Notes under the pieces: generated by a model | Seen by the model: the letters and a program-made list of their open reading frames with translations, nothing else | The model's database searches: none | What the model was told of the DNA's origin: nothing | Made by a program: the position numbers and the translations under genes | Shown here: piece by piece, positions 15,311 to 27,778 of the stretch | How the letters are laid out: every line of letters starts with the position of its first letter | Numbering within the stretch: the stretch's first letter is position 1 | Source: Rhopalosiphum padi | Taxonomy: Eukaryota > Arthropoda > Insecta > Hemiptera > Aphididae | Assembly: GCF_020882245.1 (NCBI RefSeq) | Contig: NC_083597.1 | Location: 48,338,152 to 48,402,151, forward strand | Length of the DNA stretch: 64,000 bases | Direction: 5' to 3'

Positions 15311-15892
15311 AGTAAACATGGGTGTAATCACTGGCGTATTATTGTAATATTATCTTAAATATAAAGTATCATAATCGGTTTATTTATCGTCGGATTACTT
15401 TTGTACACATTAAAAGCTTTGTTTTGCTAATCATATAAACACGTCTCTAGGTCATCCGCGTTTTCTATACGTACATGTATGTATATAATATGGTTGGGCA
15501 GGTAGTTGTGTAAATGTAATGTCGACAATGAATTAAACATATGTCATGAAATCGTAAGTAGGTATATACCTACACACATTGTACGTGTAACTTACAAGAC
15601 TATTATTAAATATATATATATTAGAATTATACACAAAAGCGTTACACTGAACGTCAATGTCATAATCATCAAATGTCTATTATGTAGATGCACCGAAATA
15701 AAATCATTGTACAATTATTATTATTGAAAACGCATAGAAAAATACTTTTTCGAAAATTGATCTTTTATATTTTTGTTGTTGTTACAACAATTTTTTAAAC
15801 AAACATAATTTTGCTAAAATAATTCTCGATATATTTATTCAATCGGAGTAAAAGCGTCGTAATTAATAATGAATGTATTTTACAGTTCAACC

Positions 15893-18800
15893 ATGCCGGG
15901 AAACGGTTTATTGGAAACTTCCCCCAACTATGTTATCAACAAAGCGGTTGCAGCTAGATTCCAACAGCTGCCCCAACCCAAGGATAAAGTACAAGTCATG
16001 TATGTTTGGATCGACGGAACTGGACAAGATCTTAGAGCCAAGTCTAGAACATTAGACTTTATTCCTACAAAACCCGAAGGTATATTATTGTCGATTTGTC
16101 GTGCAAATAATTTGAAAAAATATATATAATATTTAAACATTATTATAAATTAAAATGTTGTAAAACAAAAAGTTATAAATAAATATAAATTATATTTGAG
16201 TCAAATCCCGACGAAACAATTAACCATAATATCTGACTAGTTAATCTAATTCGTTAAATATTTTTTTTTTATCTAAAATGTATACGATATATGTTTATAG
16301 GTCACTATTATATTGGATGGGTTGGCGGAATTAGGATATCCTGTTAGAATATATACAATTAGTTTTTTTCCTGATGCTTTCTGTGTGAATACTAACACAA
16401 TTATTGCAGCAAATTGACGTCGTTTATAACCTATTATGAGTAATTCATAGTCAAGGACTAAATGGTTTGTTCTAACCTTGATTGTAATTCGCAAACAAAA
16501 AGACAAATGAAAAATAGCTGTCAACATGAAATATTAAAGTATAGTAATGAAATGTATATTTCATCGATTAATCACAATTATTGCTCTAGAATTGAAAAAA
16601 AAGAATGAATATTAATCGTGTTTTGAACACGCAATCGGATAGTCATATCATTATACTAATAATAATATTAAATATAAATATTCCATCAATCAATTTGTCT
16701 ACTAAATGTATATACTTCTTTAATCCTTTGAAATAAATATACATAATTAATATATTTCTTACTGTGATTGAAATATTATTTTTATTTAGCGATATTGTAA
16801 TGAGAATAGATAATATCTATAGAAAAAAAAACTGGCTTTATATTAAAAAATATTAGTAAAAACCAATCAATCAATATAGGTAGACACTGTTTAATAATTC
16901 ATACTTAAATTGATGTATATTTTAGTAAGGTAATGTTTATTGGTTATTTAATGACGTAAAAAAATAAATAAATAATATGTTACTAAAATAAATTGATCAA
17001 TTAAAATAATGGTACGCCTATTCAATAATATAACCGTACACAATTACCTCGATTTAAACATAATATTTGGCGTTTTCTATTTTAATACAGAACTCCCAAT
17101 ATGGAATTACGATGGAAGCTCTACGTACCAATCCCAAGGAGAAAACTCAGATACATTTTTATATCCAGTGGCCATTTTTAATGACCCGTTCAGGTTGGCA
17201 CCGAACAAACTTGTCATGTGCGAAACATACAAACACGATCACACTCCAACTGGTAAAATATGATATAATTGATGAATTATTAGATATGACTGACACTCCT
17301 AAGATCAATGGCCTATTCCAAACTTTCATTATTTGAAAGTATTACTTTAAAACTATTATTTGTAAAAAAAACTAGAAATTATAGTACTTTACAAACAGTT
17401 GAATCGGCCCATTGTTCTTATGACTGACTTAAAAAAGTATAAAAATCGATTTTACCATGTACCCATTTACCCAAGTACTTAAGTACCGTTGGGTGAACGC
17501 ATATCGATATAAAAAATAACACATCGACTGTCAACAATACAATAATACAGCAGGGTGACTCACCAAATATGCTCACTAATATATTTTGTAATTAATTTAT
17601 TCGATTTCTGATTTTTTGAATTTTTAATACACCTACTTAAAGAGTGCCTTCACTTTCAAATTCTTGATATTTTTTATACTACTTAATGGGTTTTGAGTAA
17701 TGATACAAAATTCTGTTTGTTTCAACTTTGATGTACCTATTTCAAAATTCGAAGATTAGTTTTACGATTATTAAAATGTTTATATTAAAGATAAAAGTCC
17801 TTAAAAATAGTTTTATGTAAAAGATATAATATTGGATCTAGTATTTATTTTACTTTGACCATTTTACAAATTATTAACAATAATGAATAATAAATGATAA
17901 ACCCATAGACCATTCGTTCGAATTTTGGTTTTAAAGTTAAAATTTTCAAAAAATGACTTCTAAATAATTAACTGTTTAAAAATAGTGTTGTTATTTGAAA
18001 ATCAGAAGTCTGTTTCACCATAGGACACTTCTTAAGAAGTACAAATATCTAAAGAATTTTAAAATATGGTCTTATACTTAAAATTTATCAAATCAAAATA
18101 TCAGATTTTAAAAAACTACTTAATAAAAAAAAAACAGAAAAAAAAAGAGTGATCATGTCCAGAGAATTATCCTGCGTGTAGTATTTTGAAACATTATTAT
18201 ATTTTTGTTATTTATAGGTACAAATCACCGTAAAGCCGCTTTGGAAACCATGACTAAAGCTGCCGACCAAAAACCGTGGTTTGGCATCGAACAAGAGTAC
18301 ACTTTACTGGACACTGATGGCAAACCGTTCGGATGGCCAAAGACTGGATTCCCAGGTCCCCAGGTACGTTTCGTATACACGGTCACGAATCGCGATGTGA
18401 TGTACTTGCAATATTATAGTACATTAAAATGGTCACTTCGCGACCATTGGCAAAAACTGAAATTCAATTTGCGGTATTATTTCTGTACAGGGACCGTACT
18501 ATTGCGGTGTCGGCGCTGATAAAGTGTACGGACGTGACATTGTGGAGGCTCATTATCGTGCATGTCTGTACGCCGGAATCAACATATCTGGAGAGAACGC
18601 CGAAGTTATGCCAGCTCAGGTACTTATTATACACGCGCATTAATATACATTTACGAGCGTTCACAAACACAAAAATACACAATTTACATATTATTTCTTA
18701 ACACCTATACCTATACTTTTTGGCATTGTGTAATACTATACACTCGTAACATAAAATATATGCAAATATCTACTGCAGCAGACGTATATTATTCAAATTG

Positions 18801-20546
18801 TTTATTTGTAATTTTTGAAAAAAGCAAGATTATATCGGTTTTATCGTCGAAACCAGTTTCACCTTCAACAGATTGAACGGAATAAAAATTGTCTCCGGTA
18901 GTTGTTTAAGACAATTCATTTTATCGCTCAAATGTGAATTGAATTTTAGACTATTTTTATTCAAAAATATTAAACTTCTTTTGCATTCAATGTTTTTTTA
19001 TAAATGTGAATGTTTACGAGACACTTTGAAATTTGTACCTAATATTTTACACTTATAGTGGCCTTGCAAGGCCATTCTTCTAGCAGTCGACACTCGACTA
19101 TCATTATCTTAAAAATACTTTTAAAAGATTTTTGAAAATTTCAGTTTACATGTAATTTAAATTCTTTATAAAACGAGAAAGAAAAATACGATATTTTTCT
19201 CAAACTAACTTTAAATACCCATTAGTAATTATAATAATCGTACTTATTAAAAATTCTGTTTTTATGAATGAAAATTCCCAATAACATATTTTTATTTAAA
19301 ATAAGAAACTATTTTTTGTCATTAAAAATAAATAAAAATATAATATCGATAAAAATGTTTTGCTATAACACAAATTATTTTCGTTTATGATTTAAATTAT
19401 AATATATTGCAGTTATTTTATTACCAATATAATATTAAAAAGTGATTTTCATATAAAACTAAATTACTACTACTAATAATACTACTACTATAGCTACCTA
19501 TATATATATATATATATTTGTATGTAAACCAATTAAACGAATTGTTTATTTCAGTGGGAATTCCAAGTTGGACCATGTGAAGGTATTAGCATTGGTGATC
19601 ATTTGTGGATGGCTCGTTTCATATTGCACCGTGTTGCTGAAGAGTTTGGTATTGTGGTAACACTTGATCCAAAACCAGTACCAGGAGATTGGAATGGCGC
19701 TGGTGCCCATTGCAATTTCTCAACTCAAGTTATGAGAGAAAACAATGGAATAATGTAAGTCAAAAATATATTTTAAAATTTTTTTTTAAAATTTTTATTT
19801 AAATGAATAATAATTGTTTCAGTGAAATTGAAAAGGCCATTGACAAGATGTCTAAACAACATATGAGACATATTAAGGCATACGATCCCAACGAAGGCAA
19901 AGATAACGAACGTCGTTTGACTGGAAAACACGAAACTTCTTCCATTCACGATTTCTCTGCCGGTTAGTACCTTATATTTTAGTTCTATTTATTACAGTAC
20001 ACTACCACTAGTAAATTAAGGCGTATTAATTTCAACAGTCAAAAAATTTTCTGGAATTAAACAATTTGTTAATACAATGTTGTAAAAGAAACAAAAACCA
20101 AGTATTTAAATGCTTTAAATACATATTTTCAAACAAACAGCAAATATAAAAATATTTATTTTATAAATATAAAATATATATATATATATGATTATATGAG
20201 GTTTCATTTTAAAAGTTCTTATTTTTTTTTTTTGAAATATAATAAATAGAACTTTATTTTCTTGAGTTATATACTTATATAACTTGCATGTAAACTAAAC
20301 AGAAATTTTAATCATGGCATTTCCTAAAATAAAAGTTCAAAAAACAAAAAATTAACAAGATCAGATATGAATAAGAAAACGTTTGTTATTGTTCTAGGCG
20401 TGGCTAACCGTGGTGCCAGTATTCGTATTCCTCGTGGTTGTGCCGAAGAGAAGAAGGGCTACTTAGAAGATCGCAGACCAGCATCCAACTGTGATCCATA
20501 CAGAGTGACCGAAGTCATTGTACGCACTGTATGCCTAAACGAATAA
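15893..20546 (+). CDS. GS: glutamine synthetase, complete, seven coding exons, 370 aa
   Basis: Joins glutamate and ammonia, using ATP, to make glutamine; eukaryotic (GSII) decameric enzyme, cytosolic or mitochondrial depending on paralogue. Coding exons: 15893-16079, 17091-17252, 18218-18363, 18491-18619, 19555-19754, 19823-19962, 20398-20546; the sum is 1,113 nt, exactly 370 codons plus stop, with GT-AG at every junction. The beta-grasp domain holds WNYDGSS at 67-73. Metal ligands lie in GIEQEY (E141, E143) and at E203 and E210; GAGAHCNFST carries H260; NRGASIRIPR is at 325-334; E345 and R347 sit in YLEDRRPASN. All catalytic positions are kept and the length matches the family. The ATG at 15893 was chosen because an acceptor lies seven bases upstream and MPGNG fits the family start; an upstream in-frame ATG at 15869 lies in the intron. 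In aphids GS is known to act in bacteriocyte ammonia recycling; that role here is inference. Confidence 0.97.
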
Positions 20547-20617
20547 ATAAAATATTAAGAGAATAGCCTATACCCAGCAAGATAAACACACATATACATA
20601 TATCGCCCCACTTTGAA

Positions 20618-20623
20618 AATAAA
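20618..20623 (+). terminator. candidate polyadenylation signal of glutamine synthetase
   Basis: AATAAA lies about 70 bases after the stop codon. A second AATAAA overlaps the stop itself and other AT-rich candidates lie further on, so the site in use is uncertain. Confidence 0.35.
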
Positions 20624-21436
20624 AAAAAACATTATCTCATATTTATAATAACTACAACTATTGTTAGGCGCTGCATTATTATATTACAGTTTTTAATTTT
20701 TAATTCAAGACCAAAACAATATTGCATTTTTAATAAGTGTCACGAAAGGACATGTTGATTTTTTTACATATTTTATTATTTATTTGTATTAACGACCGGT
20801 ATATTACAATATAGTTTTGTTATCGTGTATACCCACTGTTATTTTTGAGCAAATTGATTTTACAAATTTAATTTATTTTTGGGGAAAAGCATTTGTGAAA
20901 AATTATATTTTTGTTAATTTAAAATTATGAAATGTTTAAACAATATATGACTTGAATTATTTGTTTCACTAATCAGTAATAACTATTATATTATAATCCT
21001 ATAAAACTAACAAAATCATTATACAGTATCCACGTGAGTTCCTACCTTCCTATAAGTCTAATACATTGATATTTAAATAAAACTTATTACAAATAATAAT
21101 AAATATAATAATACCGATACCTATAGTATTTACCTATATATATGGTGTTGATAATAAATATTATGAAGACATGAAAGCTTTGATGATTTAAAATGAACTA
21201 TAGTAATTATTAATTAATAATTATTATTAATCTATTAACATTTTATAATTTGTAAAAAATAATTAAGTACAATATACTGTTTGTACTAGACTAAACATTA
21301 AATATCTATGTTATCATCTAACTAACGATTTACAGTAAAAACGACTGTACTCATATTATTTGAAAAAAATAATATTATGTGACTACGGCAAACGGGACAC
21401 TGCTTACAAAATCAAAATGGTTATTTAAAAATGTAG

Positions 21437-21603
21437 TCATTAAGCAGTGGCGCAACTAGAAAAATGTGTGGGAGGTACATTATTACAATATATATATATA
21501 TATATAAGATAAGTATAATAGTTATTATACTAGGCCTCAGAGAAATTTCGGGAGAGGTTAAAACCCCTTAATTCCCCCCTCTGGTTGCGCCACTGTCATT
21601 AAG
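21437..21603. mobile_element. hAT-type MITE (151 bp) with perfect 8-bp target duplication
   Basis: The element spans 21,445-21,595. Its ends are inverted repeats: CAGTGGCGCAACTAG on the left and, read from the other strand, CAGTGGCGCAACCAG on the right (14 of 15 match). It is flanked by the direct repeat TCATTAAG at 21,437-21,444 and 21,596-21,603. Eight-base target duplications and CAGTGGCG-like termini are typical of the hAT superfamily. There is no coding capacity, so it is a non-autonomous copy; the perfect duplication suggests a fairly recent insertion. Confidence 0.9.
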
Positions 21604-21619
21604 TTATCATAGGTATCAA

Positions 21620-22075
21620 TGGTGGATTTAACGGTCGTTTAGCCGGCAAATGCCGACGGGGGACCCCCTCCTAAATTGTGTACTGAGAGTTGAGACGCGC
21701 CTAAATTATAAAGTTGACTTTCAATTTTAACTAAAAAATAAAATATACGAGTATACCGCAAACTGGAATATAATTTACCATTGTTTTAGTAATAAAATAA
21801 TTTAAATATATAGGAATTCTTCAAAAATAGAAAAGATTAATATAATAACTTATGTATACGTTAATCCAAGTTATTTTATATTCTACCCACTACCATTGAT
21901 TAAATAATATTATTTATAATAATATAATATAATCGACGCTACTGCATACTAATCTCTTTAATTCAAAAGATTCAGATTATTCAGAAAGCACAAATAATAC
22001 ATTAAGTTATATCTATATCTCAATTTATTCCAGGAGGCAATGGCTCCCCTCTCCCCCCCCAGTTTACGTCTAGGT
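21620..22075. mobile_element. degraded transposon relic, GC-rich ends
   Basis: A GC-rich left block (GGTGGATTTAACGG, then GCCGGCAAATGCCGACGGGGG) and a C-run block near 22,030-22,065 enclose AT-rich DNA. The left block resembles the ends of non-autonomous hAT elements, but I could not match the right end or find a target duplication. The call rests on texture only. Confidence 0.3.
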
Positions 22076-24049
22076 CGATGAATACGATAGATGTAATACA
22101 ATATAACGTGTAATGTCAAAATATAGATGTATATTTATTATTATATAATATGCTATTGTAAAGCAAAGTAGGTACATCTTAAGTGTGTGTACTGATGTGC
22201 ACGCACATGCACTATAATATGCAGCTTGAGCTGCAACTGATATGCTGCATTTTCTTGGACCACAGACAAATATACAATTGTACAAATGAATTGTATACCT
22301 AAATATTATATTCAAGTTTTAAATTGTTATTTATTAGGCGATATATTTGCTGTTAATAGTTAATACATTTTACTCGTGAATACTTAAATGCAATGTACAC
22401 GATATGTAGGTGTTTGAAAACGCATAAAGTATATTATATCTATTATTACCTTGGTATTCAAAATATATTCTTGATATCAGAAATTGAAAGGTAGTCATAA
22501 AACTATAAAATTAAACTCGACCTATAACAAATCAGCACATTTTTTAGTCTAACTTTGAAGAAGTAAAAGATAAACAGTGTATATTCAGATTATACACTGT
22601 ATAATAAAATCATTAAAATCTTAGGTTAGTAATAAATGGATGAAATTCAAGGCTCAACCGAGAAATTCTTGATGACATGATATTAATTTCTATTGAACTT
22701 GTGTTAAATTTACTCATTTAGAATTTCACTTAAAAAACCTTCTGTATACAGGTACATGAAGTGGGTATTATAAATTTGTATTTTATATCTATAATATAAA
22801 TTCCAATTAGTATATACAATATATATATTGTGAAGGACTTCTTATTTTTTATTTTTTTTAAATTGTAAATTGTATTCAGTGTTTCAACTTCCAACTGCAG
22901 GTATAGGGTACATTGGTTAATATTTTGATAGATTTTTTTTCACTATTTATACCTATAATTAATTGTAATTATAAGAAAACAATTTTTAAATTAACTAGGT
23001 ACTTTCAATAAAGACAAAATACAGAACAATACAATACAACAAAAAAGACTGTAGTAATTTATATTATATTGTATGTTGAATAAGAAAATGTTACATTTAT
23101 AAAATAATCGATAAATTGAAAAACAAAAATACTGAACAACGAATAATATTTATAAGTACTTAATACTTAATCTTTTATTATTATTCATTATTTGTTTTAT
23201 GTCTAAGGTTTATCTATATACTATTGTTAAAATTATTATCGTTATTGAGATTTTTCGTAAAAGTAAATAAACCAACAATGTTATTGTAAGCTTGATTTTA
23301 TAATACCTACATTAGATATTTGAAAACACAAAAAACACAATTTTGTATTTTTATTTTATATATATTTTAGTTATTTTATAAGGTACATGTTTTTAAGTAA
23401 ATTAAATATTTATTGTATGATGTAAAATGTACATTACGTAAAATAAATGGTGTTTAAACAGGCGCAGGTAATAATATTTGTTGCAGCTGCAGATTAAGAA
23501 CTCTACGCACTCCTATAAAACACTCCACTATCTCCACTTATAAAATGTACAATGTATTATGTTAATAAGCTAGGTACTTACTCAATCATTATCAAATTAA
23601 TCTATACACTTACGTGTAGAGTTAATGATTTCACAATCAACATTGAGTTGACCGAGCAAATAAACTAATTAAATATCTGTATGCAACAATTAAAGACATT
23701 TTAATAGTACCTATAGATATAACTGTTATTACTTGTTTATGCCGACTATACTAACAAACAAGATCATAATTAAATTTTAATAACAATAACCAGTGGTAAC
23801 ATATACCTTTAAGTTTCAATTTTTGCTAACTTTTTCCCGCCCGTAACTATCCCCCTATACCCGAGGGTTCTTTATTTTTCCGTGAATCAAATTTGATCAA
23901 TTCAGTTTTTCAACTACTATTTTCACCTACCCATCACGCACAAAAACAAATAAACTTCTAATTTCTATTATATGTCTATAAAAAATACACTCGGGAATAT
24001 GCCATCGATTGTCTACACCGTTATAATACTATAATATAGTTTAAGTATG

Positions 24050-24850
24050 ACTTATTAGCGGCCTTTAATTTGTTAAATCGAATCGTCAGAACAATAGGCA
24101 ATAAAGCTGTAAATGAATTAGGCGTACTAATCCGTTCACACTACAACAGGAGTAGGAAATTGAAAGTTATGTAGAGGTTAATAGTGTATAATAAATAGCC
24201 ACGGATTACACTCTGCAAGCGTGCCAGTAAAAAGATATAAGCGGTAATCTACTCGTATGGGCCGACCAATTATATAATTCTTCGGGTATACGCTGAACAA
24301 TAAATATAATATTTATAACGATTCGATACGTCCAAGGTAAATAGTATAGATATAATTATTGGCAGTGCACCTACAGTCACGACGAGTATACAGACGAGTA
24401 ACGCGACACGTGGCAATAATTCCATTTATATGCGCACAAGCACACTTCGTGTCAAAAAATGTAGATAATATAAAAATAATGAAATAGTAATAACCGCGCG
24501 TGCGCGACAGTTAAATCACCCGACTGCTGTTTATAATGGCCTGTATCGCGCTATATGGATAACATTATTATTATATCATATATATATAGGTACTGCACTA
24601 CTGCGCTACTACTATACACGGTCTATGACAAACGACTGCGAATAGACGAAATAATTGGTTGCGCACGACGCCGGTGGACCGCGATAGAGTCGTCGCCTTG
24701 TACGATAATCGGCTATTATGTAACTGCGTATACCGACGTGAACGCGGACCGCGGACCGCGTACCATAACTAGGTATAGTGCCGAACACCTAATCCGGTTA
24801 AAACCGTACTCGAATGATCTGTCAGCTGGCTATTCGAATTGAAACAAATG
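24050..24850. promoter_or_regulatory. CpG-rich block without an attached gene
   Basis: From about 24,050 the sequence becomes rich in CG dinucleotides (for example ACCGCGCGTGCGCGACAG near 24,493 and GACCGCGGACCGCG near 24,748). It reads open on the plus strand from 24,555 to 24,842, but the translated product has no recognisable features. The texture matches the promoter of glutamine synthetase. It may be the promoter and first exon of a transcript not otherwise visible, or a non-coding RNA start. Confidence 0.3.
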
Positions 24851-27778
24851 TTATTATAATCCGATCAGTCCGGATTTAAATTACCAATCCCCGGATCATG
24901 ACTAAATAATATGTTATTTATATAATCATTTAATCATGCCCCGGATTATGATATGATGATATAAACACAGATTATTTATATTTGTTTTTAATGGTATAGG
25001 TACAAAAAACAAAAACAATTTCCTATTATTTTTTTTTTCAATAAAAATGGTATGGATTAACCAAAAGGTTTAATAAAATGTTGCTCAGTATTCAAGACAA
25101 GTAGATATATAAGTTAAACGTATTGGCTGAATTGGATAAAAATTAAAAATAAATGGATTTAATACATAATACTCGTATATCAAACTACAAACATGGCATT
25201 ACACTTTAATACTTTATTGCATTAAATATTATGAAGAATTGATATCATAGATGATACATCATTTATATGCTTAAGTTTAAACAATTCAATATGTATTTAA
25301 AAAAACACGGTTTATTGAATATTTTTTATTGAAAAAATATCAAAGCTTAAAGTGATATGATGAACGTAGATTTACCATGTTATAGCCTTATAAGTTCTAG
25401 GTATTAGGTACACAACATTATTGTAAAACGGAGACCACAAAATACGCGGGTTGATCATGACGTGCTTGTAATATAGGTAATAATATATAATAATATGCAA
25501 TATAAAATTATACATTTCAATCATTCAAGGATGGCCCTAAATTGCCTATCTATCGCGCCGTCTCATATTAATAAGTTTAAATATACATTTTATATGAACT
25601 TTTATTATATTTAATGGATTCCAAGTTAAGTCTAAATAGGAAAAAATACATTAAGCTCAAGATAACTTTATAAAAATATCGAAGTACAATTATATAGTAA
25701 GTAATTGGCACCTACTTAATATTTGTATCTTGAAATTAAAATTGTGATCCAAACAATATATTATTATTTTATTTCTCAAATAAATGGAAAAATTAATTTT
25801 TAGTACAAATTTATGGCTATTTTATTATTTGCATGATAAAAAAAAAACCAATAAGCTTTGTTTCCACATAAATATACCGATAAAAAGCAAAATATATTTA
25901 TTATTTACTTTAAGTTATACAGGATTTCTTCACTATCAATGAAAAGCCAAAAATATACTCGGTTATATTCAAATTAATAACTGCTGCACAATGATTTAAG
26001 GGAAATTTCACATGATTGAGTATATCCATAGTAATTCTAAGTACTTTTATAAATTTCAAATTTTTGATTTAAAAAAAATAAGTTTTAACTAAAAATAATT
26101 TTTTTTTTAATTTTCAAATTTGTTAGAATTTTAATTTTGGTCTTATAAGAAATGCGATTGTATATTTTCAATATTTTAATAATTCTACAAGAATACTGAA
26201 TAGCTTATAAGTAGAGCGCGGATTTCTATGCAATTACATATTTTATTCTTTTCATATTTTTGGATTTTTGTCAGTAATCTTTACGAATCATAATAGTTTG
26301 AAGTTACTGGTCAAATTTTTTTTTTGCATATTTCTTTAATGATTATTGCATATTTTTACGAAATTCAAAATGTATTGTATTGAATTAACATAAAATATTA
26401 AAAAAAGGTATAAAATAAAATTGTATCCAGTAGAAAAATTTCAAAAGTTCTAGAAATTTGAAGGTGTTGTCAATGAATTAATATTTTATGTACCTACACC
26501 CATTTACAATTTTTAGTGATAGCACTATAGCAGTAAAGAAATTACCTATATAGAGACTTAAAATATAATAATACATGAAAGCATTTTAATAATTGATGAA
26601 ATAAAAGAAAAAATTTAAGCTATTACTATTGTCTGTATAAGCATAAATAACTCTTTACAACACAATAAGTAACATAGAGCTACAAGAAAAACCATGATAT
26701 ACTTATAGATCATACTTGCATTCAAAAATATTATTGTTATTACACAATAAATTAAAAAATATTAATATAAGCAATTTAATTTTACAAATATAGTAAAAAT
26801 AAATATTTTAATTATTAAATCAAATGATTTGGTGCTAGGTGTATCATTTTTTATTTTTTTCAACAACATAAATTTAGGTTTGTGTTAAATGACAATGTCA
26901 ATAATTAAAAAAAAACAGTTTACTGAGTATAATAATGTATAATTTATATTTCACAAACATGGATATCCATATCACAGTTAAAGTATTTTGTACGATCTTC
27001 TCATCAAACATATTATATCCAGTAACCGTTCAAATTTTACAAAAAATAATAATAATTAATAAATAATAAAAAAAAAATAATAATTTTACCATAATATGTT
27101 ATAGATTTGAATACATACATACATACATACTCAACACATATGTATAATTCGAAACATGCACCATGATAATATAACAAAGTCAACTATAAAAAAAAACATA
27201 TATATTATATACGTAAAATATATAATAACTTGTTACAGTAACATAATAAATAAACTAAGATTTCGAAGAAGTGTATCATATATTTTATATAGGTGGGTAT
27301 TTATATAGTTGATGATTTTTTTCTTCTTCGAATTCATAAAGAATAATTAAATATATTTAATTTGTAATCATATTTTATAGAATTTAACAAAAATATTTAA
27401 AAATTATACTTATGATCCCTGTAATTCAAACACTAAGCTAAACACACTGAAAATAAATAATTACATAGGTAACAAGAATTGTCTTTCAATAAAAAAAAAA
27501 TTATAAATAAATGTATAATTATGTGTATGAGTACATTTTATTCAATAATAATGTTTGTTTTATTTTTTAGAATGAATTAGATTTATTATAAAATATATTG
27601 ATGTTGCATATATAAAAACGGACGGACACTTTAAAAACATACACAGAGATGACTATTGATCGTAATTTATGTATAAATTGATAAGAAAAAAAAAATGTTT
27701 ATAAAAATTATAAGTTTTAATTTTTGTTTTAAAAATATTATACTGCCATTACAAAGGTTTTAAGGCATTAAATGACCA

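Larger units (their letters stand above)
20630..27500. other. intergenic DNA between glutamine synthetase and PP6R
   Basis: The DNA is AT-rich with no coding exon recognised. It contains a hAT-type MITE at 21,445-21,595, a GC-rich transposon relic at about 21,620-22,075, a CpG-rich block at about 24,050-24,850, and a tetranucleotide ACAT microsatellite near 27,114-27,130. The two genes flanking it are transcribed toward each other. Confidence 0.6.

Noticed and set aside
15928..16140. Minus-strand and alternative plus-strand open frames over the first glutamine synthetase exon
   Set aside because: They are shadows of the true exon, whose frame joins precisely to the next exon and matches the family.
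18429..19058. Overlapping open frames around glutamine synthetase exon 4 and the intron after it
   Set aside because: They run across splice sites in wrong frames; only 18,491-18,619 keeps phase and family match.
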